Part shown: positions 16,199 through 23,724 of the stretch, one piece after another | Position numbering within the stretch: position 1 is the first letter of the stretch | How the letters are laid out: every line of letters starts with the position of its first letter | Source of the DNA: CAZTPC01 sp964615565 | Lineage (GTDB): Bacteria; Patescibacteriota; Saccharimonadia; Saccharimonadales; AWTP1-31 | Direction: 5' to 3' | Length of the DNA: 34,407 nucleotides | Assembly: GCA_964615565.1 (NCBI GenBank) | Contig: CAZTPC010000011.1 | Location: 1-34,407, forward strand | Made by a program: the position numbers and the translations under genes | Notes under the pieces: generated by a model | Told to the model about the DNA's origin: nothing | The model's database searches: none | What the model saw: only the letters and a program-made list of their open reading frames with translations

Positions 16199-16762
16199 CT
16201 AAACGGTCATGATCTCTTGTTCTTTTGTTTTAGCGCTTGCTTCAGCGGCAGCTCGTGCTTTGTTCATTGCCTCTTCTACCTGAGTAGAATAACGCTTTGC
16301 GTCATCTTCACTGATGTCTTTATCTTTCTTGGCCTGATCAAATGAGTCGAGTGCTTCATGGCGAATATTACGCATACGAACCATACAATCCTCTAACTTA
16401 GCCCCTACTTGCTTGCTTATTTCACGACGTCGCTCTTCGTTGAGCGCCGGGATTGGCACACGAACTACTCGGCCATCGTCAGATGGATTAAGGCCAAGCG
16501 ACTGATTATCTCGAATAGCACTAGCGATAGCCTGCAAGTTAGTTGGGTCAAACGGCGTGATCTGAATTAACTGAGCTTCAGGCGCAGTCACGTTAGCCAC
16601 TTGATTAAGTGGTGTAGGGCTGCCATACGCCTCGACCATAACACCATCGAGCATGCCAGCATTTGCTCGACCTGTTCGTAGCTTCTTTAGTTCTTCTTCG
16701 AAATGCTTAATACTCTCGTCAAATTTGCTCTTTGCTTGATCAACAACTTGTTGTGGGCTCAT
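16199..16762 (-). CDS. frr: Ribosome recycling factor
   Basis: Splits post-termination ribosomes together with EF-G. At 187 residues it shows the full family pattern: ELKKLRTGRANAGMLDGVMVEAYGSPTPL, then IRDNQSLGLNPSDDGRVVRVPIPALNEERRREI, and a helical C-terminal half. The ribosome binding site AGGAG lies 6 nt before the ATG. Upstream is an extended -10 promoter. In most bacteria pyrH precedes frr; here a divergently transcribed sugar-transferase-like gene lies on that side. Confidence 0.97.
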   Translation of the reverse strand: MSPQQVVDQAKSKFDESIKHFEEELKKLRTGRANAGMLDGVMVEAYGSPTPLNQVANVTAPEAQLIQITPFDPTNLQAIASAIRDNQSLGLNPSDDGRVVRVPIPALNEERRREISKQVGAKLEDCMVRMRNIRHEALDSFDQAKKDKDISEDDAKRYSTQVEEAMNKARAAAEASAKTKEQEIMTV

Positions 16763-16788
16763 GGAATCTCCTGAAGTTTGTATCTATA

Positions 16789-16797
16789 AGTATAGCA
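16789..16797 (-). promoter_or_regulatory. Extended -10 promoter of frr
   Basis: TGCTATACT on the minus strand. It gives a leader of about 20 nt that contains the AGGAG ribosome binding site, in contrast to the leaderless starts elsewhere in the window. Confidence 0.55.
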
Positions 16798-16850
16798 AAT
16801 TACACCGTAAATAAACCATAAAACGGCTTAAGTATTATTGTATGAAGGCT

Positions 16851-16879
16851 TTGTGTCGGTATGCTTTTTATGTTAAAAT
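16851..16879 (+). promoter_or_regulatory. Promoter of the sugar-transferase-like gene
   Basis: -35 TTGTGT (16851-16856), a 17-bp spacer, and -10 TAAAAT (16874-16879) with a TG extension. It predicts a start near 16886 and a leader of about 135 nt. Confidence 0.55.
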
Positions 16880-16885
16880 ATATCT

Positions 16886-17020
16886 AGTATCCAGTCAGCT
16901 ACGACGCATATTTTATATCTGGTCGCTTGAGATATGCCGAGCCAATAGCGAATCCACGGCTGCCCTTCTTAGGTGGTGCAAAAAAACGACGGCTACTACT
17001 AAATAATCGGAGTATTTGTT
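16886..17020 (+). other. Long 5' leader of the sugar-transferase-like gene, possibly structured RNA
   Basis: About 135 nt without a plausible ORF (only a 4-codon ATG frame). It contains inverted repeats: ATATCT and AGATAT around a 9-nt loop, an overlapping alternative GCATAT with ATATGC, then AGCC with GGCT. The two first helices exclude each other. I recognise no known riboswitch class. The ribosome binding site (GGAG) stands 8 nt before a TTG start. Confidence 0.35.
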
Positions 17021-17890
17021 TTGAGCACCCCGGAAGTAATTCCCAGTCCCATCGAATCTACATCAACCACCCAAAGCCTTCTCTCTACTGTAGGTAATGT
17101 ACTACTTCGTAGCGCAGCTGCTGATTCGTCACGAAAGTCGTTGACCCAATTTTTCATAGGTGCCGCTTTAATTGTTGCCGACCGTGCGCCAAAAGTTAAG
17201 AACGCGGTTGAGGCGTCACTTCCGGAAGACGGAGATAATGTAGACCGAGCCCTACTAACTTTGCATGAAATAGGGGTCCTGCATGCAGAGGAACGTTTCT
17301 TCAGGAGAACTCCCGACGGAGTGCCAGTCTTTTATATACATCCTAAGTTTAGAACTATGCACCGTGACAAAGCTGCGGAAGCCGAGAGAATCAAAGCCCG
17401 TAGCGAAGGTCGCCCAGTAAAGGGCGACCTCGATGGGCGAACCGAATTTGGGCGATTTCTCGAAGCCACAAGCTTGGACGAACTACCAAGTTTTATTAAT
17501 CTCGTTCGTCGAGATCGAAAGCCTTCGGCAGCGCCACGTCGGTTTAGGCTCACTGTTCGTGGCAACCGCCGACCCATGCTCCGTGAAGAGATAGATTCGC
17601 CGATAACTATCGAAGCCTATAGGAGTATTGGTCGTGACCATATCGAAGTACAGAGTAGTGCCGACTATCAACCGTGTGCCTTCCCTATAACCAGCGTAGG
17701 TGGACTGCGAGTTGCCGAAACGCCTGACGAACAGCAGTTGGCAGCTAAAGCCACGACCGTCCCCCGCTCGCAGTACCCCAAGAAAGTCATCCGCAGCAGT
17801 CTTCACCCTCGGTACCGTAAGCAAACAAGCTACCATAGGGCAAAACAAAACTCCCCGGCCGGAACCGAGGAGTTTGATCTCGCAGTATAA
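17021..17890 (+). CDS. Divergent bacterial sugar transferase-like protein (PglC/WcaJ catalytic domain)
   Basis: A 289-residue protein whose middle part resembles the phosphoglycosyl transferase catalytic domain: GVPVFYIHPKFRTM (100-113), TSLDELPSFIN (150-160, with the Asp-Glu pair that is catalytic in PglC), and VRGNRRP (179-185) where the family has SLVGPRP. The usual hydrophobic N-terminal helix is weak (about 41-53) and the C-terminal 100 residues are basic and unrecognised. It may therefore be a degenerate or repurposed enzyme. The start is TTG with GGAG 8 nt upstream; an in-frame stop 18 nt upstream excludes a longer form. It is the only plus-strand gene inside the minus-strand rpsB-proS block. 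Confidence 0.65.
   Translation: MSTPEVIPSPIESTSTTQSLLSTVGNVLLRSAAADSSRKSLTQFFIGAALIVADRAPKVKNAVEASLPEDGDNVDRALLTLHEIGVLHAEERFFRRTPDGVPVFYIHPKFRTMHRDKAAEAERIKARSEGRPVKGDLDGRTEFGRFLEATSLDELPSFINLVRRDRKPSAAPRRFRLTVRGNRRPMLREEIDSPITIEAYRSIGRDHIEVQSSADYQPCAFPITSVGGLRVAETPDEQQLAAKATTVPRSQYPKKVIRSSLHPRYRKQTSYHRAKQNSPAGTEEFDLAV
17842..17875 (-). terminator. Rho-independent terminator of rpsB-tsf, embedded in the coding end of the convergent gene
   Basis: On the minus strand AAACTCC, a mismatch, CGG, a 6-nt loop, CCG, and GGAGTTT form the stem, followed by TTTTGTTTT. It lies inside the last codons of the plus-strand sugar-transferase-like gene. In the plus direction the T-run is short (GGAGTTTGAT). 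Confidence 0.72.
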
Positions 17891-17897
17891 CGAGTAA

Positions 17898-18494
17898 CTA
17901 AGCTACTTCACCAAGAGCAAGTCGTTCAAAACGACGAACAACTACGTTTTCACCTAGTCGAGCATTGGCATCTTTTACAAGATCTCCAACAGTCTGATCA
18001 GGGTTCTTAACGAATGGCTGATCAAGTAGGCAAAGTTCTGCAAAGTACTTCTTGAGCATACCTTCGACGATGTTGTCGAGCATGTTATCAGGCTTGCCTT
18101 CGGCCTTAGCCTTTTCGGTAAATTCTGCCTTCTTCGCGTCACGATCTTCAGCTGAAATGTCGTCGACACTCACGTATTGTGGAGCCGCAGCAGCAACATG
18201 CATTGCTACGTCTTTAACGAGTTCGCTAAAGCCATCTGTACGGGCAACAAAGTCAGTCTCACAGTTTACTTCTACAAGTACACCGATACGGTTGTCGTGG
18301 TTGTATGTACCAATAACACCTGCACGAGCCTCACGTTCACCACGCTTTTCAGCCTTGGTTAGACCCTTTTTGCGCATCTCTTCAAGAGCCTTATCGAAAT
18401 CACCATCGGCATCTTCGAGGGCCTTCTTGGCGTCTGTTAAGCCAACACCACTTAGTTCTTTAAGTCGCTTAATATCTTCAATTGATACGTTCAC
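17898..18494 (-). CDS. tsf: Elongation factor Ts
   Basis: Nucleotide exchange factor for EF-Tu. A UBA-like N-terminus (1-50: IKRLKELSGVGLTDAKKAL) is followed by the conserved GVLVEVNCETDFVARTDGF that contacts EF-Tu. At 198 residues it is a short form. The start is GTG, sharing its first base with the last base of the rpsB stop (TAGTG), with AAGGAGA as ribosome binding site; it is translationally coupled to rpsB. The expected next gene, pyrH, is absent. Confidence 0.97.
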   Translation of the reverse strand: MNVSIEDIKRLKELSGVGLTDAKKALEDADGDFDKALEEMRKKGLTKAEKRGEREARAGVIGTYNHDNRIGVLVEVNCETDFVARTDGFSELVKDVAMHVAAAAPQYVSVDDISAEDRDAKKAEFTEKAKAEGKPDNMLDNIVEGMLKKYFAELCLLDQPFVKNPDQTVGDLVKDANARLGENVVVRRFERLALGEVA

Positions 18495-19225
18495 TACTTG
18501 TCTCCTTCTTTTTCACCACCCTTAGGAGCTGCTTTTTGCTTACTCTTGCCTTCGGCGATAGCCTGCAAGATGTAATCAATGATCAACTGGATAGTCTTAA
18601 TCGCATCATCGTTAGCTGGAATTACATAGTCAACATCCGTTGGGTCTACGTTTGTGTCAGCGATAGCTACAGTAGTAAGTCCAAGCTTCTTAGCCTCGCG
18701 AAGCGCGTTAGCTTCGTTGATGATATCTACTACAAAGACTGCACCTGGTTTGTCATCCAGGTCTTTGATGCCGCCATATAGGTGGTTCATCTGGTCAATC
18801 TCTTCTTGGAAGCGCTGTACTTCAAGCTTATTGTACTTGGCATCAATCGCGCCAGCTGCCATTCGGACTTCGAGATCCTTTAGATGCTTAATCCGTTCGC
18901 CAATAGTTTTCTTATTGGTGAGCATACCACCGAGCCATCGCTCAGTAACAAAAGGCATTTGGCTCTCTAGAGCAGCTGCCTTAACAATATCCTTCGCCTG
19001 GCGCTTGGTGCCAACAAACAGTACCTGCTTGCCGCTAGCGACAGTCTTAGTGATAAACGGAAGAACCTCTTCCAATGACTCAACCGTTTTGGTTAGGTCA
19101 ATAATGTGAACACCTTCACGCTTACTATGAATATATGGTGCCATCTTTGGGTGCCAGCGGCTGGTTTTGTGCCCAAAATGAGCACCAGCAGCGAGCAAAG
19201 CTTTAACGTCAACTTCTACAGCCAC
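18494..19225 (-). CDS. rpsB: 30S ribosomal protein S2
   Basis: Component of the small-subunit head-body junction. At 243 residues the family signatures are clear: LLAAGAHFGHKTSRWHPKMAPYI at the start, VLFVGTKRQA, RWLGGMLTNKKTI, and AIADTNVDPTDVDYVIPANDDAIKTI. The C-terminal tail is Lys/Glu-rich. It is the first gene of rpsB-tsf with its own promoter and a leader of about 90 nt. The ribosome binding site AAAGGA lies 6 nt before the ATG. Confidence 0.98.
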   Translation of the reverse strand: MAVEVDVKALLAAGAHFGHKTSRWHPKMAPYIHSKREGVHIIDLTKTVESLEEVLPFITKTVASGKQVLFVGTKRQAKDIVKAAALESQMPFVTERWLGGMLTNKKTIGERIKHLKDLEVRMAAGAIDAKYNKLEVQRFQEEIDQMNHLYGGIKDLDDKPGAVFVVDIINEANALREAKKLGLTTVAIADTNVDPTDVDYVIPANDDAIKTIQLIIDYILQAIAEGKSKQKAAPKGGEKEGDK

Positions 19226-19316
19226 GGTAAATCCTTTCTCTTCGGTTGCGGCTTACCCAGGTTGTCCTACATGGATCAACTCAGGAGGATTTTGCCACAC
19301 CTGCTTAATTGATAGT
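19226..19316 (-). promoter_or_regulatory. rpsB 5' leader, possible S2 autoregulatory RNA
   Basis: About 90 nt between the predicted start of transcription and the rpsB ATG. On the minus strand it holds a hairpin GTTG-A-TCC-ATGTA-GGA-CAAC and flanking segments GGTGTGGC and GCCGCAACC that can close it. Leaders before rpsB that bind S2 are known in several phyla; identity with a known class was not tested. Confidence 0.4.
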
Positions 19317-19322
19317 GGTCAT

Positions 19323-19351
19323 ATTCTAACAGATTGAGCTAAGAAGTACAA
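19323..19351 (-). promoter_or_regulatory. rpsB-tsf promoter
   Basis: On the minus strand -35 TTGTAC (19346-19351), a 17-bp spacer, and -10 TAGAAT (19323-19328) with a TG extension (TGTTAGAAT). It diverges from the L31 promoter with 12 bp between the -35 boxes. Confidence 0.7.
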
Positions 19352-19357
19352 CAGCTT

Positions 19358-19371
19358 GAGGTGTTGACCTC
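19358..19371. repeat. Inverted repeat over the -35 box of the L31 promoter
   Basis: GAGGT-GTTG-ACCTC, a perfect 5-bp inverted repeat overlapping TTGACC. It lies between the two divergent ribosomal promoters and could be an operator. Confidence 0.35.
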
Positions 19372-19392
19372 TCCACCCCTGATGTGTATAAT
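19364..19392 (+). promoter_or_regulatory. Promoter of the L31-prfA-prmC operon
   Basis: -35 TTGACC (19364-19369), a 17-bp spacer, and -10 TATAAT (19387-19392): the best sigma-70 type promoter in the window. The L31 ATG at 19405 is 12 nt after the -10 box, so the leader is very short. Confidence 0.8.
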
Positions 19393-19404
19393 AACCACCT
19401 GACT

Positions 19405-19758
19405 ATGAAAAAAGATATACACCCCAAGAACTACCGCATGGTTGTGTTTAAAGACTTGAACGACGGTTCAACGTTCCTTACTCGCTCAACTGTAGCAACC
19501 GAAGAAACAATCAAATGGGAAGATGGCAACGAATACCCACTCGTTAGCGTACACATCAGTAGTGCGTCTCACCCATTCTTTACCGGTCAAGAAAAGATGA
19601 TCGACATCGAAGGCCGTGTCGACCGATTCAAGGCTCGTCAAGAAGCCGCTGCCGCCCGTAAAGAAGCTGCTATCGCGAAAGCTAGCAAGGTTCGTACCAA
19701 GAAATCTGCCGACGAAGTCGAAACACAGAAAATTGGTGGCCCTTCAACTAGGCGTTAA
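19405..19758 (+). CDS. rpmE2: 50S ribosomal protein L31, type B
   Basis: A 117-residue L31 of the zinc-free type: MKKDIHPKNYRMVVFKDL, GSTFLTRST, EYPLVSVHISSASHPFFTGQ. It has no CxxC zinc pair, so it is independent of zinc. The C-terminal 35 residues are Lys/Ala-rich. I chose the ATG at 19405 because the frame's earlier ATG at 19384 lies upstream of the predicted transcription start. It is followed by a strong terminator and then prfA. Confidence 0.92.
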   Translation: MKKDIHPKNYRMVVFKDLNDGSTFLTRSTVATEETIKWEDGNEYPLVSVHISSASHPFFTGQEKMIDIEGRVDRFKARQEAAAARKEAAIAKASKVRTKKSADEVETQKIGGPSTRR

Positions 19759-19772
19759 CCAAGTTTAACTAC

Positions 19773-19813
19773 AAAACAGCCCGAGGATTCGTCTTCCGGC
19801 TGTTTTCTTTTAT
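19773..19813 (+). terminator. Rho-independent terminator after L31
   Basis: AAAACAGCC pairs with GGCTGTTTT, extended by CGAGGA and TCTTCC around a TTCG tetraloop with one C-C mismatch, then CTTTT. The hairpin is nearly symmetrical. Confidence 0.85.
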
Positions 19814-19825
19814 ACTGATACCAAT

Positions 19826-20884
19826 ATGAGCAAAGAACAATCACTACGTGACGAACTAACCAACCTGCAAGCAGAGCTGCAAGACCCTGCTATATTCAGT
19901 TCACCCAAGTACCCGAAACTAGCTAAACGTCAAAGTGAACTCGAAAAAACCATCAACTTGTTCGATCGTGTAAACAAGCTAAAAAGTGATCAAGAAGAGG
20001 CGGTTATCCTTGGTCAAGATAGTGACCCTGAGATATCGGCTCTGGCTAAAGAAGAGTTAGTAACCATCGCCACAGAACTCCAGGCTAACGAAACAGAATT
20101 GGCCGAGCTATTGACCCCTAAAGACCCAAATGATGAACGTGATGCAATAGTCGAGATCCGCGGTGCAGCTGGCGGTGACGAAGCCAGTCTCTTTGCTGGT
20201 GATTTATTCCGAATGTACAACCGCTGGTGCGAGACCAAAGGGTTTAAAGTTGAGCTCATTAGTGAAAGTCCCAGCGAAGTGGGTGGCTTCAAAGAAGTAG
20301 TCTTTGCTGTACGTGGCGTCGATGTATATAAGTTACTCAAGTTTGAAGCTGGTGTTCATCGGGTGCAGCGTGTCCCTAGTACCGAAAGTCAGGGTCGCAT
20401 CCATACTAGCACCGTAACTGTTTCCGTTTTGCCAGAGGCTGAGGAAACAGATGTAGAGATCAATCCGTCCGACCTCCGCATTGATGTATACCGAAGTAGC
20501 GGACATGGCGGCCAGAGCGTAAACACCACGGACTCTGCAGTTCGCATCACTCACCTACCTTCTGGCCTAGTGGTTACTTGTCAGGATGAGAAGTCTCAAA
20601 TCAAAAACAAGGACAAAGCAATGGGAGTGCTACGTTCACGACTCCTACAGATCAAGATCGACGAAGAGCAAAAGCAACTCAGCGAATCACGAAAAAAGCT
20701 TATTGGTTCAGGTGATCGCAGTGAAAAGATCCGTACCTACAACTTCCCGCAGGATCGTATAACCGACCATCGCATTGGCTACAGTCGTAGTAATATCCCC
20801 GGCGCCCTAAACGGCGACATCGAAGACCTTCTTCAAGAGCTCCAAACTTACGAACAACAACTTATTAGCAATGAAAATAGCTAA
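19826..20884 (+). CDS. prfA: Peptide chain release factor 1
   Basis: Terminates translation at UAA and UAG. At 352 residues it shows the GGQ motif (228-230 in SSGHGGQSVN) and the RF1-type recognition tripeptide PxT as PST (184-186) in RVPSTESQGRIHTST. A -10 like TATACT lies 9 nt before the ATG, so the gene may have its own promoter behind the L31 terminator. Its end overlaps prmC, which modifies the GGQ glutamine, by 14 bp. Confidence 0.97.
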   Translation: MSKEQSLRDELTNLQAELQDPAIFSSPKYPKLAKRQSELEKTINLFDRVNKLKSDQEEAVILGQDSDPEISALAKEELVTIATELQANETELAELLTPKDPNDERDAIVEIRGAAGGDEASLFAGDLFRMYNRWCETKGFKVELISESPSEVGGFKEVVFAVRGVDVYKLLKFEAGVHRVQRVPSTESQGRIHTSTVTVSVLPEAEETDVEINPSDLRIDVYRSSGHGGQSVNTTDSAVRITHLPSGLVVTCQDEKSQIKNKDKAMGVLRSRLLQIKIDEEQKQLSESRKKLIGSGDRSEKIRTYNFPQDRITDHRIGYSRSNIPGALNGDIEDLLQELQTYEQQLISNENS

Positions 20885-21674
20885 GTGGCTTTCTGCCAAC
20901 ACCAAACTACTCACTAACGCCAACATCCCTACTGCCAGATTAGACTGCTTAGTATTACTCGAAGATGTTACTGGCAAGAACCGGGCCCACATCCTAGCGC
21001 ACCCCGAACTAGAGCTTAGCGAAGAACAATTAACTTCTCTAGACCATCAAGTATCCCAACGCGTAGAGCATCAACCTCTTGCCTACGTTCGAGGCAAGAC
21101 CGAATTCTTTGGTCGTGATTTTATTATCACAACTGATGTTTTAGAGCCTCGCCCGGAATCTGAGACAATGATCGAGCTACTGCTGAAGCAATCTGGTATT
21201 CAGACAATCGTTGATATAGGCTGCGGCTCTGGTGCACTTGGCATCACCTCACAACTTGAATTACCCAACGCCAAAGTACTAGCACTGGATATTGATGCAA
21301 AGTGCTTACGAGTTACGGACAGGAACAATGCATTGCACAAAACAACAGTTCAAACGATACATAGTAACCTACTAGGCAGCGTTGAGCCTGAAGATATCGA
21401 CGGAGCGTATCTGCTGGCCAACTTGCCGTACGTACCTGACAACTTCAGTCTCAATCAAGCAGCCATGAACGAACCTCGTCACGCCATATTCGGAGGACAA
21501 GATGGACTAGACCTATATAGGCAACTTTTCGAACAGATCAAGCTAAAGTCAGTCAGACCCAAAGTACTACTATGCGAATCACTGCCTACCCAACACCAGG
21601 CGCTTGCGGATCTGGCGTTACAGTACGGATTTACCTGTTCGGAAGAAGAAGACTTTATCCAGCTATTTAGTTAG
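20871..21674 (+). CDS. prmC: Release factor glutamine methyltransferase PrmC, with NLPY in place of NPPY
   Basis: Methylates the glutamine of the GGQ motif of release factors. A helical N-terminal domain (1-85) is followed by a Rossmann methyltransferase with SAM motif VDIGCGSGALGI (114-125). The catalytic NPPY loop is NLPY here (184-187, in LLANLPYVPDN). The rest is typical: AYVRGKTEFFGRDF, and EPRPESETMIE in place of VPRPETE. The gene overlaps prfA by 14 bp, the usual partner. The 3' end overlaps convergent htrA by 8 bp. Confidence 0.93.
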   Translation: MKIAKWLSANTKLLTNANIPTARLDCLVLLEDVTGKNRAHILAHPELELSEEQLTSLDHQVSQRVEHQPLAYVRGKTEFFGRDFIITTDVLEPRPESETMIELLLKQSGIQTIVDIGCGSGALGITSQLELPNAKVLALDIDAKCLRVTDRNNALHKTTVQTIHSNLLGSVEPEDIDGAYLLANLPYVPDNFSLNQAAMNEPRHAIFGGQDGLDLYRQLFEQIKLKSVRPKVLLCESLPTQHQALADLALQYGFTCSEEEDFIQLFS

Positions 21675-22854
21675 ATGGCGCAGCTTCTAGAGTCGCCGTT
21701 ATTTTCTGCTCTTTCCCGTCACGAATGATCGTCAGCGTAACCTTGTCGCCAACAGAGTGTTGGCCAAGAATTGAAGTAAGACTATTGTTCTCATCTATAG
21801 CCTGGTTATCAATCTTTGTAATGACGTCTTTCTCTTTTAAGCCTGCTTTGGATGCTGGGCTATTATCCAAAATAACCGCTTGACCTTGAGAAGGTGCCAA
21901 GTACGCACCACGCTTAACTGTTAGATTGTATTGGTAGGCATAGTCGTCTGTCAGGGTAATGTAACGAACACCAAGGTACGGTCGAAGCAACTTTCCTTCT
22001 TTCAGTACACTCGTGATCAATCCCTTAATATCGTTTATTGGGATGGTAAACCCGATATTCTCTGCATCGCCAGCAATGGCTGTATTAATACCGATAACCT
22101 GGCCACTCGTATTAACCAACGGTCCACCTGAGTTACCTTTATTGATCGCTGTGTCGGTCTGGAATAAATTCTGGAGAGTCTCACTACTGCCTCCGCTTCC
22201 ATCGCCCGCCTCAAGACTTCGGCCAAATCCTGAAATAATACCAGATGTTACAGTATTCTGGAATTGACCGAGAGCGTTACCAATAGCAACGACTTTATCT
22301 CCTACCTGCATCTTACTAGAATCACCGATTTTGGCTGCGGTAAGCATCTTCCCCTTCTTATCCTTAATCTTAAGGAAGGCAACATCGAGAGTATCTGTAC
22401 TGCTTGTTCGGCCAATAACCTCTACATCTGATAGCTTAGTGCCATCCGACAAAGTAACGCTCACCTTTTCAGTGCCAGCAGGCACCACATGTCTGTTGGT
22501 TATAATTACGCCATCTTCACTAATTATCACACCGGTCCCTGCACTCTGTTCCTCTGACTGTGTAGGCCCGAAGAACCCTTGCGTGGTCGTAACTCCAGTT
22601 ACATTTACCGAGACTACACTCGGGCTGACGTCTTTAGCAATCTTGCTAATTAGCTGGCTCTCACCAGCAATAATCTGTTGCTGCGCCTGTGGAGTGTCTG
22701 TCTTTAGTGTTGAGTTATTTCGTGACCCAACTACCCCGCCGGCGAAACCTAGACCCAAACATGTTGCCAGCAATAATACTCTTTCGGCGACTTTTTTTGA
22801 TAACCGTAAGCGTTTTCGACCGGCACTTTGAATTGGAACGTTATCCTGCTGCAT
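21667..22854 (-). CDS. HtrA/DegP-like serine protease
   Basis: Envelope quality-control protease. One membrane anchor (about 25-44) with a basic N-terminus precedes a trypsin-like domain with the triad H122 (TNRHVV), D157 (TLDVAFL) and S242 (GNSGGPLV). A single PDZ domain follows (about 290-390, SPASKAGLKEKDVITKID). The length (395) is typical of HtrA with one PDZ domain. The ribosome binding site is AGGAGAGG. It follows the membrane-protein gene by 20 bp, so the two form an operon. Confidence 0.95.
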   Translation of the reverse strand: MQQDNVPIQSAGRKRLRLSKKVAERVLLLATCLGLGFAGGVVGSRNNSTLKTDTPQAQQQIIAGESQLISKIAKDVSPSVVSVNVTGVTTTQGFFGPTQSEEQSAGTGVIISEDGVIITNRHVVPAGTEKVSVTLSDGTKLSDVEVIGRTSSTDTLDVAFLKIKDKKGKMLTAAKIGDSSKMQVGDKVVAIGNALGQFQNTVTSGIISGFGRSLEAGDGSGGSSETLQNLFQTDTAINKGNSGGPLVNTSGQVIGINTAIAGDAENIGFTIPINDIKGLITSVLKEGKLLRPYLGVRYITLTDDYAYQYNLTVKRGAYLAPSQGQAVILDNSPASKAGLKEKDVITKIDNQAIDENNSLTSILGQHSVGDKVTLTIIRDGKEQKITATLEAAPSN

Positions 22855-22874
22855 ACCCTCTCCTGTCTCTTCTG

Positions 22875-23633
22875 CTACTTAATTGCTTTATCGCCCCAGT
22901 CTGAAAAGGTCAGAACGATAAGTGTTACGGCGAACAATACAAACACGATCTGTCGGCGAAGCACGATCGACGAACGATCCGACTTTTCGAGATAATACAT
23001 GCCACCTACCCCAAATGCTATCACTGAAAGCAACAACGCTGGCTGAGCAACTGGTCCGTAGAATAATAGCCAGTGACCCAGCAGCCATGTTAATGCGGCC
23101 GCTAAATATGCCCATGTAGAAGACAAAAATCGAATATAAGGCTCTTCAAAGCTCGCAAAGAAGTGACGAGCTGAAACGTAGCTAATGAGCCAGACACAAA
23201 TAACCAGTGTAAGTAGTGGAGCACTACCCCAGGCAATAAATAGCGCGACAAGCCCGACAGATTGGGCTGTTATCGCCTGTAGCGGCACACCTAAATCGCT
23301 TGATTGTGGCTTAAGAATAAGTAGCCATGCGCCGTAAGCGACCGCCCAAAAAAGCTGCAGCACACCGCTGTTCGAATGAATCATAAATATCAACGCTGAT
23401 AGACCGACAATAATATCTACAGCGTTAGCACGGATATTTGCAGGCCAGTGCCGTGGCTTAACTGCGAACATTCTCCATTTGCTAAGAATGATCAAAGTGA
23501 TACCAATAGAAAGTTGATAAAACCTTAGTCGAACTAAGATAAGTAGTAGTATTGGAAGAATGCTCGTGAATGCGATGTGAATAAAATGAGAAAAGCCAGC
23601 TTTGGGCTTCATTTTTGTTGGTATTTGCCTCAT
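22875..23633 (-). CDS. Hypothetical polytopic membrane protein
   Basis: A 252-residue protein with about seven to eight hydrophobic segments separated by short loops and few charged residues. I recognise no family motif. It is the first gene of a pair with htrA. A -10 like TGCTATAAT stands 12 nt before the ATG. A start at the second Met (codon 8) is also possible. Confidence 0.8.
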   Translation of the reverse strand: MRQIPTKMKPKAGFSHFIHIAFTSILPILLLILVRLRFYQLSIGITLIILSKWRMFAVKPRHWPANIRANAVDIIVGLSALIFMIHSNSGVLQLFWAVAYGAWLLILKPQSSDLGVPLQAITAQSVGLVALFIAWGSAPLLTLVICVWLISYVSARHFFASFEEPYIRFLSSTWAYLAAALTWLLGHWLLFYGPVAQPALLLSVIAFGVGGMYYLEKSDRSSIVLRRQIVFVLFAVTLIVLTFSDWGDKAIK

Positions 23634-23724
23634 GGTTAATACTAATTATAGCAAAGTGCCTGAAATTCTGCTGAGTATGCAAAGCATGTGCATAATAGAC
23701 GACAATCAAGTATAGTGGAGGCCT

